Shown here in pieces: positions 11,601-22,810 of a stretch of 64,000 bases of DNA; position 1 is the stretch's first letter; every line of letters begins with the position of its first letter. A model generated the notes under the pieces. That model was not told where the DNA came from and ran no database searches. It saw only the letters and a list, made by a program, of their open reading frames with translations. The DNA is taken from NCBI GenBank assembly GCA_958450365.1, contig CAUEEP010000740.1, positions 248,001-312,000 on the forward strand, in the 5' to 3' direction. The position numbers and the translations under genes are program-made. The stretch is from Mesorhabditis belari (Eukaryota; Nematoda; Chromadorea; Rhabditida; Rhabditidae).

Positions 11601-14600
11601 AAGGTACGGTAATGTTTTCAAATTCTGTACATTGTATGCGAAATATCTTTAAAAACAGTGTTTAAACAAGCCAAATCACCTGAATATAGGAGATTCTAGC
11701 TGCTGCGCCGTCATTTCCCTGATAAGCCTTTGTCGTCTCCTAGATTGGATCAATTATACAATTCATTTAAAAGCTAAAACTTCATGAAATTCGACATGCA
11801 TTGGTGGCTTTGAAGGGACATTCGGTGCTGGAGTTTTTGTTTTGTTTTCAATGTTATAGGTTTCAATAGGAATTGGCGGTGGAGAGGAGGGGAGGGATTT
11901 CTTTGACTCATGCTCATTCTCTTCTTTCTCCTGAAAGAGAACAAATTACGGTAGCTTTGGCACGCTTTGGAAAATGGATTTTATGTGAAATGAACTACTC
12001 TGCTAAATAAAAAAGTGCTAAATCCCGTTACGGCGCACCGGGTGGGCCGTATTGTCGCGAATGTATTAAAAAGTGCTACCGTAAACTCAATATTGTTTAA
12101 AAGATGCTTTAGTTCAAGTTCAAACATAGCTTACCTCATCCTGAGCCTCAGTGACTTTCAAAGATGGGGTGATCGGGCGGGGTGGTGGAATTGGTGGAAG
12201 TCTAGGTAATGGGATAAAGAAATGCACGGTTTAAATAGATGAAGACAAGTCTAAGATAAAGATAAAAGCTAAATCTAATTTTGTAATGTAATGTCAATCT
12301 TTAGAACTAGTCAGAAAATAACTATGAAATCTAGGCAAACCTTGGATTAGTTTGTTGTACCGGTGGCAACTCTTTGAAGCTCAACTCTTCGCTCATCGAT
12401 CGCTCATCCGAATCGAAATGAACTGGTCGGAAGCCGGCTCTAAAATTCGCAAAAATAAAATCCTTGATTCGATTTTTCATACGGATATGCAGGTGGAGGC
12501 AACTCTTGTTCAGGAATCGCCGTGAAAAGGACCGTTTTGAAGAACGGGACGGCATTTCCACACTTTCGGCTCAACCAATTCCAAAAATCCTTCACTTTTG
12601 TCCACACCCACGAGAAACCTTTCTAAGATGATTTGATTAAAATCAACTCAATCAAAAAAAATCAAACAAATGAAAATGAACTCTCTGTTTCACCTTCACT
12701 CCGCCCCACACTTTCCCCGCCGCTTTCGAAACGGATGACCAGGCTTTTGAGAACCAATCTAAATATTGAATCTGTTTTTTAATCTTCGATATTGGGATAC
12801 TGATTGTAAATACTTGTAAAGCGTTAGGTAGAGCCTTTTCCTTAAAAAAGTGTTAAGCCAACCAAAAACCTAGACTTGTCTTGAAACTGTTTTGGCCTAG
12901 GCTATCTAGCCTAACTATTCCTGGCTCTGATCTGGCCTAAATCTGACCTGTTTTGAACCTAAAAATAGCTTCTAGACTGTTCTGGCTTGACCCTGGCGTG
13001 AATCTGATTCTGGGCACCAGCCTGCCTGACTCAGGTTAAGTCACCTGACCTAGATTAAACCTGGCTCTGACCTTTAAGCTGGAATAACCCTGCACATTCA
13101 CTCCAAGTTTGCATTCCTTTCCTTTAATAGAACGAGAGATTGTTCCAAAATTAGATTAGCATTAAACACCAACCTTTGACCGTGGTCGCTGCTCCTCTGC
13201 CATGTTCTTGTGATCGGAGGTCAATATTTTTTCTTCTGTGCTCAAAGCAATCTTGACTTGGCTGACAATCGACACAGCAAATCTTTTGCCGAATTTTCTC
13301 CATTTCTTTCTCTCGTTCTCGTTCACATTTCCATTCGGGATTTCCCCTGAAAATAAGTAAAGATAATTTGAAATTTGTTTCGTTTTTTGTTTCACCCAGA
13401 TTCGAATTCAAAATTTTTAATTTCTAGTAAATCAAGTGAAAAATAATATAATGATTTTTTTTTTCATGATTTTACCTTACAGGGGAACACCCCCGCCCTC
13501 ATCTTGGGGGGAGGTCTTATGCGTCAATCAACTCGTTAATGATTTTTTAACAAAAATCTAAAATCAAGAAGTATTTTCAAAGTCTCAGTCAATTCAGTTT
13601 CCCATATTTTTCACCATTTTTATGACAAGTGCTTAGTTTTTTGAAGGAAAAACGAAAAATGTGGTCACAGATTGTCTCTCGTCATCATCAATGATCTCGA
13701 GATGCCTCGTGAAATGCATAAAAATGAGAGAAAGGGTCGAAGGAGGGCAAAGGAAGCTCGTCTAACGAGGAATCCCAGTCTTTTCAGTCTTTTCCCCTAT
13801 TCTAAAGTCTCTTTACTTTAGTTTTGAAAAGGCTATGGGGGAAAGGGGCATGTGCTCGTCTTTCGTTCATCCCAGAGGGGGATTCGAGAACGAGATTTCT
13901 TCTTCTCCTGCCTTTCTTTTTTTCATCACATCTCCACCTTTTCGTCAATTCGTATCTTTTCGTTTTCTCTCACTCCGCCTAATTTAATGAAAGCGCGAGC
14001 ATCAAACATACATTTTGAAGGGAAAAAAGAGGGGAAGAAAAGAAAGAACATAGGTCCCCAAGAAGGCTTTGGAGATGTGCACACGTGTGGAGGGGGTGCT
14101 CAAGCGCTTCCCTCTTGCTTTCTCCCATTCAATTTCATCTTATCCACCCCATCCACCTACATCAATCTATCCTCTTTCTCATCCATCATTTCCAGTTTTC
14201 AATTCAGTGAATTTTTCAGTTCATTCATCGATAGATTTACAGGAAAAATTGACGTCTTAAGTCGACGACCTTTTCAAACATTTTTTACCGTTGGATAGCA
14301 CAAAGCTACCGTAAATACTGTAATAGTACCCCATCCCCATAATGACGGTGCGGAGCGTTGGGTAGTCTAGCTTTGGACGAGTTTTTCTCGACACTGGTTT
14401 CTGCTACAATGCGCGCTCAGATCTCAAAAAATAGCCCTGAATTTCAGCTATTTTTTGATACCAAAGACGCATTTTTTGAAAGTACGGGCGCTTTGAAAAA
14501 AATGAAATACTAAAAAACTTTTGCGACTACGCGACTGTACGAGGAGGGTGGAGTACTATTACAGTATTTACGGTATATCTAATGATGAAAAAAACGTTTG

Positions 14601-17600
14601 AAAAAGAATAGACTGAAAATGAACATGCCTAATTTTTATGTTTTCCATCCAGTCCATCATTCTATTCAATTTGTCATGTCAATGATTGCATTTGTCAATG
14701 AACATGATAAATTAGCAATTATCAAAAACATTGCATTTAAATCAGAAGCCAAATGGGCTAGATAAAGAACTCTTTTCTTAACAAACAGCTGGGCACTTTC
14801 CCTCAATCAATGATAGAACTTTTGTTCTATCATAGATCTATTTATTGTATATTTATTGTATTTAAGTGACCTTTAAAATTATGGTTTAAGGTTTAAAATT
14901 AACCTTTAAAAGTGAACATGTAAAGCGTTGATCAAAAAAGAAATCAATTCCCTAAAATCTTGAGATGTGTGAAGGGGTGCTGAAGCCCTTCCCTCTTGCT
15001 TTCTTTCATTCCATTCCATTCCATTTCATCTGAATCCACCCTATCCACCTACATCAATCGACCCTCATTCCCCTCTCTTTTCACATTCCATCATTTTTTT
15101 TCCATCTCAATTCAATTCCCCTTTTTCTTGTCAAACAACTTTATGGTTGAGTTGATTGGATAGGGATCTTCAAAGGCTCAACCAGTTCAACTACATGACT
15201 TCTACCCTGTTTCTTAGGTTTAAGTTCAAGTAAAGCTTTTGCTCTTGTCGACTCAATATAAAATATTGTCAATAGTGTCAATAGTCAATAGTCAATAGAC
15301 AATAGCAAATAGTCAATAGTAAATAGAATAATGTCAATCAATTCACCGCCCAATACAAATCAATATCAATTCAATCAATTTTTCATCTCAAATCTGGCTT
15401 TCATTTTCAAAAGCAAGATATTTGATTAAATTGCTTCTTAAATCAAATGACTTTTCCGTTAAAATTGTGAGAGTTTTCTAAAAGATTCCTTTTAATCTTT
15501 TAGAAAATACAGCTCTATCCGTACAGCTCTATTTTTGTCTAATCTCTATTATCTACTCATTTGTGCATAAAATAAAAAAAAAGAGTGAAAGGATGGGCAT
15601 TTTCAATAAGGACATCCAAATACGAGATGGGGAAAGGGTCCAAATTGAAAAGAATTGAAAAGAAGAGGATATTGGGATCCCCTTTCTCATCTTCTTCTCC
15701 TTTTATTTTCACTCATCCCTCAAATTATTTTCTCTTTTCTTTTATTTGAGATCTAATTAATTGGGTCTGTCATGTTTATGTTCGATTCTGAAAAGAGGAC
15801 GAAGATCGAGATGAGAGGAAAAATGTGGATGAGACGAGTTTGGAGATCTGTTTTCCCTAATTAGGAGATTCTCTTCTCTCACAAAAAACTTTGCACGCAT
15901 TTTGTTTGGCTTTTGTACAATCGACTGTATCTGTGTGAAAACGTTTGGCCTTTATTTCGATTTCGAGAATAACTTGACACACTTTTTTCGGCTGTATGTG
16001 GAATGAATTTGACTGTTTTTGACTTGACTTGACTTGAATTGACTTGACCTGATTTGACTTGACTTGACTTGACTTGAATTTGACTCTATTACGTAGAACG
16101 TTGCAATTCAGATTTCACTCAATGCTCAGTTTTAGCATTTAAATTTTTGCTATTCCCAATTCATCCTGACTTTGTTACTTTTATTTTAAAAAAAACAAAA
16201 ACGATAGGTTCTAGTATAGAAATGGTTTCTAATCACTTACCGTAAATACTGTAATAGTACCCCACCCTCCTCGTACAGTCGCGTAGTCGCAAAAGTTTTT
16301 TAGTATTTCATTTTTTTTCAAAGCGCCCGTACTTTCAAAAAAATGCGTCTTTGGTATCAAAAAATAGCTGAAATTCAGGGCTATTTTTTGATACCTAAGC
16401 GCGCATTGTAGCATAAAACAGTGTCGAGAAAAACTCGTCCAAAGCTAGACTACCCAACGCTCCGCATCGTCATTATGGGGATGGGGTACTATTACAGTAT
16501 TTACGGTAGATCTAAAATATTTCTGGACGCATCTCAAATTATCCGATTCTATTCAAAAACCATTTCTAAAACGTGTCAACTTTTGAAAACTACCGTCTTG
16601 GCTCGAGTTGTTCAATCTTTTTTTAATCTGATTCTTCTAGGGTTCACGAGAAGAACACCAAAAAAATACAATAAATAAAGAGATTGGATAAAGCCAAAGG
16701 CAAGATTACAGTAGTTTGTCGATAATTGACACGTTTTAGGAAAGCAATGATCAAGATGAACGAACAAAAAGACTGGGGAAAAGGGGGGGGGGCTTAATGC
16801 CGGAGCAGCTTATCGAAAATTGTCCGAAAAGTGAAAGAATTCAATTAGTTTATGTAGTTGTTAGTATCGGCATCTAGTTTGGTAACTTATCAAAACTAAT
16901 AAGATCTAGTTCATGCCAATCTATAAGGGTTAAATGAGATGGAATGGGCTGTGAATGGATGGATTCAAGGGGATTCGATTTCCCGCTTTCAATTCCTTCA
17001 ATTCCCTCAATTCCCATCTTCTCCTTTCCTTTATCCAACTCTCTCCATATTCCGTTCTCCACCTCTTCTCCATTTTTCTGAAGACTCGAGTATTTATAGC
17101 CCTTTTTGCACCTCTTCCTTGCAAGAAATTCAGAAATTCTTCAAAACTCCCACACAAGTTTCTTCTTGAAATATGCAAATTTTATGTTTTTCCACAAAAC
17201 ATCAAAATAAAGATTTGATTTAACTTTATATCTTTTCATCTTTTAAGCAATTTTAACCCATTACCCTTTCTTGAAGCCGATGCTGACCCTTCGAAGGTAA
17301 TTCAATGCAATCAATAATCTCTCAATTCCGCATCGGAAAAGTTTCCGCATCTGTTTCATTTTTGCCGAATATTCCAACTGGACAGCAAAACCGGATTAGA
17401 AAAAGCACAAATTTCTTAAAGATACTGTAAAATCTCTGTACAATATTTCTATAGCTAGAGTATCCCAGAATTTAAGTATTTATTTATATGTCAAAATTGG
17501 ATATGTTTAAAACTCTTGAATTAAACCTAGCTACAAGCATTTAGTCTTAAACCCTGCATACTTTGTACTGTACCGGGACAGGAATTGAAATTTCTTGAAC

Positions 17601-19307
17601 CCTATGCTGACCCTTCTAAGGCAATTCAATGCAATTAGCGGAAAAGTTTCCGCAACTGTTTCATTTTTGTCAAATATTCTAACTGGACAGCAAAACCGGA
17701 TCTAAGGCGTTTTCAATTTTATAACGAATCTAGATTTTGCACAAAACATCAAAAGGAAGATTTACTTTTAACTTTATAGATATCTTTATAGATATTTATA
17801 GATATTTAAAAAGATTCTTAGATATCTAGATTGGCGTAATTTTTTTTATTCTTATTATTCTCAATTTCCCCAATGATTTATTTACGGTGAGTGCGAAAGT
17901 TTGTGCAAATTTCCCAACAATTTCCCAACAACTTTTTTGTGTGGCTTACAAGAAAGAAACAAGAAAAAAGGGGCAGCAAATTTTCACAAAGAATGCTGTA
18001 ATGTGGGTAAGTCGGCTAAGAAGGCATTTTGTGAGGAAGAAAGATCGAGTTGTTGAGAGAAGGAAAGGGGGAAATGGGGTTTTGTTTCTCGAGCTTGAGT
18101 GTCAGAAACCGGGAAATGTGAGCACCTTGATGGGAAAACAAATTTATAGCATAATTTGTAGTATCTCTAAAGACATCTAACTTGATATAAGGCCAAGCCT
18201 TTCAGAAAGCCATAGCCCAAGAAGTCCTAAGCCATATTCCAAGAAATTTCCGTTAATTAATCCTATTAGGTATACGCATTTATAATTGTAAAATGCGAAT
18301 TATCAGCTTGAAGCTGAACTAGACAGCTGCCCAGGCTTTTGGCTCTTCCAAAATTTCGTTGTTAAAACTTTATTGCTATCGAAATTTCAAACCTAATAGT
18401 AAGTTTCTTTCTTTCTTTCTTCCTTTCTTCTTCCCCCCTTGTCTTTCCTTCTTTCTCTTGACAAGTTAAGGTACCTAATAGCTCAGTGGTTAAAGCAATT
18501 GCCCCGGAAAGCAAAAGCCGGATCGAGAGTTCAATCCCCTCTTTGGAAATCGACTTCTTCTTACCAATTCCTTCCTTCTTTATTCTGAAACAGCCTATCC
18601 CATCATCTAATCTAAACAGAAATTTTGCTTTAAAGCACTTAGTAAAGAAATGACTTTCACACAGTTGAATTGTCCAGAAAACCGTTACGCAAAGCTTTCC
18701 AATTCGCTAAAGAAGTGTTGCGAAAAAACGAGGCTAACCTCTTGATTTGAAAGTTCTCTGCCATCTTTTTCCCTCTTTTCATGATTGGTCATTTCTCTTC
18801 AAGAACTCAATGGGAATGATCCCCATTACACAGTGTATCCAATGCAAAAGAGGGTTTAGTAAAAAAGTGAGTTTATCAAGATTGACTTGATCAAGAACAA
18901 CCAAATAATCCTTGAATGCAATTAGCGGAAAAGTTTCCGCATCTGTTTCATTTTTGCCAAATATTCTAGCTGGACAGAAAAACCGGATTAGAAAAAGCAC
19001 AAATTTCTTAAAGATACTGTAAAATCTCTGTACAATATTTCTATAGCTAGAGTATCCCAGAATTTCAGTGTTTATTTATATGTCAAAATTGGATACCTTA
19101 AAATTCTTGAATTAAACCTAGCTACAAGCATTCAGTCTTAAAACCTGCATACTTTGTACTGTACCGGGACAGGAATTGACAGTAGCCTTGATGTAAAAGT
19201 AGAGATATATTTTCAATCAGAAAAAAAACTCACTTGAAGAGAAAATAGAAAAAGTAGAGCAGAGTGAGCAGGCCCTGGTGGACGGTGGAGGCGATCGTCT
19301 TGATCAT
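8636..19307 (-). CDS. Proline-rich, probably membrane-anchored protein (unrecognised)
   Basis: About 20 minus-strand exons join in phase to give roughly 750-800 residues. The proposed exon 1 (19307-19234) starts MIKTIASTVHQG and runs into a strongly hydrophobic segment (LLTLLYFFYFLFK). It splices in phase 2 to exon 2 (13346-13174: NPEWKCERER, CCVDCQPSQDC). Then come Trp-rich segments (DWFSKAWSSVSKAAGKVWGG, WVWTKVKDFWNWLSRKCG), PEQELPPPAYP, FDSDERSMSEELSF, RLPPIPPPRPITPS, SQYTTRIGGIGPSRSEAT, a run of ten prolines (about 11360-11330), VWRPVSAFEPERASY, HSVYRPIPEAERMRN and DISKDYWLNGDSTMSYYDRN. The C-terminus is DNWKWRDHNGR, then VEVESKMTY and stop. No family was recognised; it may be a cytoskeletal or junctional scaffold, which is inference. 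The weakest link is exon 1, joined across a 5.9-kb repeat-filled intron; the gene could instead begin near 13346. Confidence 0.6.
10490..10592 (-). repeat. tRNA-like sequence in an intron (pseudo-tRNA or SINE)
   Basis: On the minus strand TAGTGGCCGCGGCGCATTC (A-box/D-arm-like) is followed about 50 bp later by CCGGGTTCGGTCCCCG, a good T-arm/B-box. It sits just 3' of an exon of the proline-rich gene, on the same strand. The acceptor ends do not pair convincingly, so it is called a pseudo-tRNA. Confidence 0.4.
14307..14575. mobile_element. MITE, TACCGTAAATACTGTAATAG family, copy 2
   Basis: 269 bp bounded by perfect 20-bp inverted repeats, with no coding capacity. The interior also folds back on itself (words CTATTTTTTGATACC, GTACCCCATCCC). 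It is nearly identical to the copy at 16238 but in the opposite orientation. Confidence 0.85.
15268..15340. repeat. Minisatellite of AATAGTC units
   Basis: Repeated words GTCAATAGT, CAATAGTCAATAG and AAATAGTCAATAGT in about 70 bp. Confidence 0.6.
16015..16082. repeat. Simple repeat (GACTT)n
   Basis: About twelve imperfect copies of TTGAC/GACTT in a row. Confidence 0.75.
16238..16508. mobile_element. MITE, TACCGTAAATACTGTAATAG family, copy 3
   Basis: 271 bp with perfect 20-bp inverted ends. The interior matches the copy at 14307 in reverse orientation with only scattered differences, so both inserted fairly recently. Confidence 0.85.
16563..16745. repeat. TCTAAAACGTG repeat family, copy
   Basis: It begins TTCTAAAACGTGTCAACTTT and ends with the inverted TTGACACGTTTTAGGAAA. 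The inner parts are CTACCGTC and AAGATTACAGTAG, a diverged inverted pair. Related copies lie at 24553 and 34727, with fragments near 28185, 38470 and 39287. Confidence 0.6.
17262..17735. repeat. Segmental direct repeats (tandem)
   Basis: 17262-17397 is repeated at about 17590-17710 (ATGCTGACCCTTC, GGAAAAGTTTCCGCA, GGACAGCAAAACCGGAT). The stretch from 17330 to 17590 is also repeated at 18915-19180. No coding content is seen in any copy. Confidence 0.75.
18405..18590 (+). repeat. tRNA-derived SINE, copy A
   Basis: A CTTTCTTTCTTCC pyrimidine tract is followed by GACAAGTTAAGGTACC and a tRNA-like body with A-box TAGCTCAGTGG and B-box GAGTTCAATCCCC. The shared 3' tail is CTTCTTACCAATTCC. The acceptor stem does not close, so this is not a functional tRNA. 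The whole unit, flanks included, is repeated at 38525 and in reverse at 29385. Confidence 0.7.
18915..19180. repeat. Second copy of the 17330-17590 segment
   Basis: About 260 bp at high identity, from GCGGAAAAGTTTCCGCATCT through TAAAATCTCTGTACAATATT to GTACCGGGACAGGAATTG. It lies 1.6 kb from its partner in the same orientation. Confidence 0.8.
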
Positions 19308-20004
19308 TTTAATCGAATTCTGATGGGATTGAATTGATCAAATGGGAATATAGAGTGATCTGATTGGGAAAAGATTGCACTGATCTTGGCAGAAGAAATC
19401 TAGGAAAAGACTTGACGAATGATCGGCAAGGAGAAAAGGGCACCCAAAAGCCGACGGGGATTTTGTGTGAGAAGACCGGGAGGAACACTTGGCCTTCTCT
19501 AATCTTCCTCTCTTTTAACTCCCCTTACTCCTTAGATTCTTCGATCTCTTCACTCTTCTCTAATCTTTCTCCTTTCCTCTCCTCAAAACAGTTACATTTT
19601 AAACTCTCTCTCTTTTTTCTTAGCTGTCGATCACTCCGCAAAAGACAACTTTTTACTGGCATCCAGGAAAAGAAAATGATTTTTGGGGGAAACTTTGAAA
19701 AAGTTAGGTCGATTGTGGGGAAACAAAAAGTTTAGAGTCAAACATAATGATCAAAAAACAAATGAAATGATGGCTACGGTTAAAAATAGAATTACTGACT
19801 AAGATACTGGTATGGTGATAGTACAATTTGTACAATTTGTACAACAAGTACAATTTGAGTGGCTTTTTACAAAGATCAAAGTGACTTTTGTAAACAAAGC
19901 CCATGCTAATTGATAGAGTTTTTTTATTATCAAAAACTAATTCATAGTTCTATCATAATCCAGAGGATTTCCAGAGGAATGGATCAGGGAACCGCGAATT
20001 ATGA

Positions 20005-20155
20005 CAACACCTTTTGAAAAAGTTGCTGCCAAACGCCTGACTTATTACCAAGGTGTCAAGTGTTAGATAGAAAAATATAGCCCTTTATCGTGGCATCATT
20101 TATCTACAAAGAACTTCCCGATTGGATTTATACAACTCATTTTCTTCAAAAAAGG
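20005..20155. mobile_element. Degenerate arm of the element at 36310
   Basis: GTGTCAAGTGTTAGATAGAAAA, TAGCCCTTTATCGTGGC, ATTTATCTAC and CGATTGGATTTATACAACTC match, with changes, the arms of the 36310-36686 element. The CAGGGTT terminus is not preserved, so this is an old fragment. Confidence 0.55.
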
Positions 20156-20173
20156 TGTCGCCACTCTGTAGAA

Positions 20174-20695
20174 AATGGATTTGGATTTAACGTTAAAAAC
20201 GATCGAGTGAGCTGAGTTTCGTTGAGAAAATTTCGTTCAGAAAAACTTGGTTCTGTATTTTTTCCTGATAAACAGGTCTTTGATCCTATTTTCATTTTTA
20301 TTCTAGCATAAACGATCATTAAGAGAGCGCAGATCCTTTTTTCTGATTCTTTTCTCATCAATCCCATATAGAAACCCATGATTCGTGCTTGTCTCATCCG
20401 ATGGATCAGCGTTCTCTTAGGTCGATAGGATCGGATCAGTCCTGATTCGATCAGATCCAATAAATCCCGATCCAATAAATGATCGTTTATGCTAGAATAA
20501 AAATAAAAATCGAATCAAAGACCTGTTTATCAGGAAAAAATACAGGGGCAAGTTTTTCTGAACGAAATTTTCTCAACGAAACCCAGCTCACTCTATCGTT
20601 TTTAACGTTAAATCCAAATCCATTTTTTCTGATCATTTTCTCATCAATCCCATATAGAAACCCATGATTCGTGCTTGTCTCATCCGATGAATCGC
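20174..20695. mobile_element. Foldback element with an added direct repeat
   Basis: 20174-20317 and 20479-20625 form an inverted repeat of about 145 bp (words AATGGATTTGGATTTAACGT, CCTGTTTATCAGGAAAAAAT). In addition about 65 bp (TTCTCATCAATCCCATATAG onward, ending in TCATCCGATG) occurs directly at 20345-20406 and again at 20638-20691. No coding frame. Confidence 0.7.
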
Positions 20696-21219
20696 CAATC
20701 TTTTCATTCTTTCTACTACTTTCTACTCAAATGAATACAAAAATCGTATCAAGAGTGTGTTGTGTGGGTAAAAAGAAAGCCAAAGAAAGGCAAAGAAAGG
20801 CAGAAAAAGAGAGGGGAAATTGGGTGTTGTGTCCGTGTCTATTTAAAGGAGAAAAGAAAATGGAGGGAAAAGGGGTGAAGTCCAATTTTCCATGAGGGAA
20901 TTGGTGAGCTAAATAGGCTTGATCTCACCGAAGCTCTCACTCAAATTCTCTTCAAAACTTTGAGTTTATTTCTTAAACCTTAAACAATATCACCATGAAT
21001 TTGGTGTCTTTTTCTAGAAGGTGTCCTTTTTTAGCTGAAGTTTTGAATAGACTGTGATTCTCGTGATTATTTTTTCGAAAAGATGTCCATTTTCAATAGC
21101 TACCTTACATTTGCCTTTAGTTTTATTCAAAATATCCTTTTCTTTTTGTATCTTTTGATATTCTTTACGTATCACAGATTAAAAGTAGACAGATTGAATC
21201 AAAAGAAAAACCAGGATAA

Positions 21220-21626
21220 GGGGGTGGGACAAATGCGAACCTTTTTTTGCTGGAAAAGGCCTTAGGCAAGGCCGTAGAGCTTCGAAAATATTTCCATATA
21301 GGGAAATCGTATGCGTAGATTCCGAATTTCGACAAATCAGACCTCGCTGACACGTCAAATTTGGGCTAACAGGCAAAAACTGCGGAAAGCGTTAAGTTGC
21401 GTAGTTTTTGCCTTTTAGCCCAAATTTGACGTGTCAGCGAGGTCTGATTTGTCAAAATTCTGAATCTACGCATACGATTCCCTTCTGTGAAAACATTTTT
21501 GAAGCTCTACGGCCTTGCCTAAGGCCTTTTCCAGCAAAAAAAAGGTGCGCAAATGTCCAGGTGCGCAAAAAAAAGGTCCCACCCCCGGAAAAACGGCAAC
21601 AAATCACTCATTTTGTCCCACCCCCC
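21220..21626. mobile_element. Foldback MITE (GGGGGTGGGACAAATGCG), copy 1
   Basis: About 400 bp forming an almost complete palindrome. It starts GGGGGTGGGACAAATGCG and ends in the complement; the arms share TGCTGGAAAAGGCC and AATTTGACGTGTCAGCGAGG. A second copy lies at 28251. Confidence 0.8.
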
Positions 21627-21752
21627 AGGATAACGGTGGTTTTCAAAAGTTGACGAAAAGCAAAGCTCCAAATCTAAGTCACAATTTCAACTTTTGAATT
21701 AGAAAATGAACAGGAATTGAGACAGATTGATATCCCCAAAACCACGAGTTGG

Positions 21753-21902
21753 TTGTAAAAATGCTGGCTTTGCTCTTGTTTAACTTAAAGTTAAACACAA
21801 AACCCAAAGCCGCAAAACCCAAAACAAAACTCATTTACACCAAGTAACGAAAATTTATGTTTAACTTTAAGTTAAACAAGAGCAAACCCAGCATTTTTAC
21901 AA
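21753..21902. mobile_element. Short MITE with about 45-bp inverted ends
   Basis: TTGTAAAAATGCTGG, then TTTGCTCTTGTTTAACTT, and the inverse at the other end, around a 60-bp A-rich core. No coding frame. Confidence 0.7.
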
Positions 21903-22500
21903 TCAACAGTACTTTTCTTTAAACTATTTCTTTAATATTTTTATTTTTAAAAATCAACCGTAACTTTAAGTTAGCCAGCATGCCAAAAAATGCCAGCAAA
22001 GCCAGCATTTTTCTGGCTAGGTTTTTGGCTTTTACATTCAAACAATACTGTTTGTTTTTAAACAGAAAATAATTTCACGTATTTTTTGGACAGTTTTCTC
22101 TGCAAAACAATTCATGAGCATGTGATTTGGCGCATGTTTTTAGAGAAAAAAAAAAGGAAATTCATGTGTTGTCCCGCTGACAAAAAAAGGCCAACAAGTG
22201 GAAGGGGAAGAAAAATCGAGGCAATGTCGGAGGGCAATGTGGCCCCCCAAATTGGCCATTGTTAGAGCTCTTGTGTGGTGTGTGTGTGTGTGTTGTACAT
22301 TCAATTTCATCCCCAAATTCTCATTCATTTTATCATCTCCATTTCATCCATTCATCCCACATAACCGCATTGAAAGATTTTGAAAGGAAAAACGGGATTT
22401 TATCGGAAAAAACAGTTCATAACTTGCATAGCTTTTATCGTTTTTTGTTTGAGTTTTTTTGTGAGAAACGGTTAGTTCAAGGAGAGGTTCTTTCGTTTTA

Positions 22501-22810
22501 GAAATTCCAGTCACCTCCAATAAGTTTGTTTATAACTCTTTTCCAATAAGAACTGCCAGAATTTGGAATCGACTCCCCAGAGTTTTGAGAGAGTCCAATA
22601 GTCTCGAAACTTTTATATTATCTGTAGATGATATTGATCTTGAAGCTCTAGTGAATTCTTGAGGTTATCTGTACTACCCATATATTATATTATATCGTCT
22701 TGCTTTTTATCGGCCCTTTTCGTGTTATGTGTATGAATTCATGTGTTTTAATCTTAAATCTAGTGCACTTTATCTCAGGTCCTGAATAAAGTATCTATAT
22801 ATAAATAAGC
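22501..22810 (+). pseudogene. 5'-truncated non-LTR retrotransposon tail
   Basis: A short open frame ends at a TGA at 22660-22662 and includes NSFPIRTARIWNRLPRVLRE followed by SNSLETFILSV. This matches the usual C-terminus of LINE reverse-transcriptase proteins (…RxxxIWNxLPxxV…SxxxF…). An AT-rich 3' UTR follows with CCTGAATAAAGTATC near 22783. The in-frame stop immediately before 22501 and the absence of upstream reverse-transcriptase sequence indicate a dead 5'-truncated insertion. Confidence 0.6.

Larger units (their letters stand above)
13420..19230. other. 5.9-kb region inside or upstream of the proline-rich gene
   Basis: No exon is supported here. Contents: two MITEs (14307, 16238), a duplicated pyrimidine-rich segment (about 14070-14190 and 14960-15080, both with TTCCCTCTTGCTTTC and ATCCACCTACATCAATC), simple repeats (15268, 16016), a TCTAAAACGTG-family element (16563), segmental repeats (17262, 18915) and a tRNA-derived SINE (18405). 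Long open frames, such as 148 codons at 13852, look like random low-complexity translations. Confidence 0.6.

Noticed and set aside
13852..14298. 148-codon open frame
   Set aside because: Translation is low-complexity Ser/Phe-rich, with no splice signals or family signature; the region lies in a repeat-filled intron.
15268..15340. CRISPR-like array
   Set aside because: Short AATAGTC units without unique spacers; simple minisatellite in a eukaryotic genome.
18471..18550. Functional tRNA gene
   Set aside because: A- and B-boxes are good but the acceptor arms do not pair, and the unit with its flanks is repeated; a SINE explains it better.
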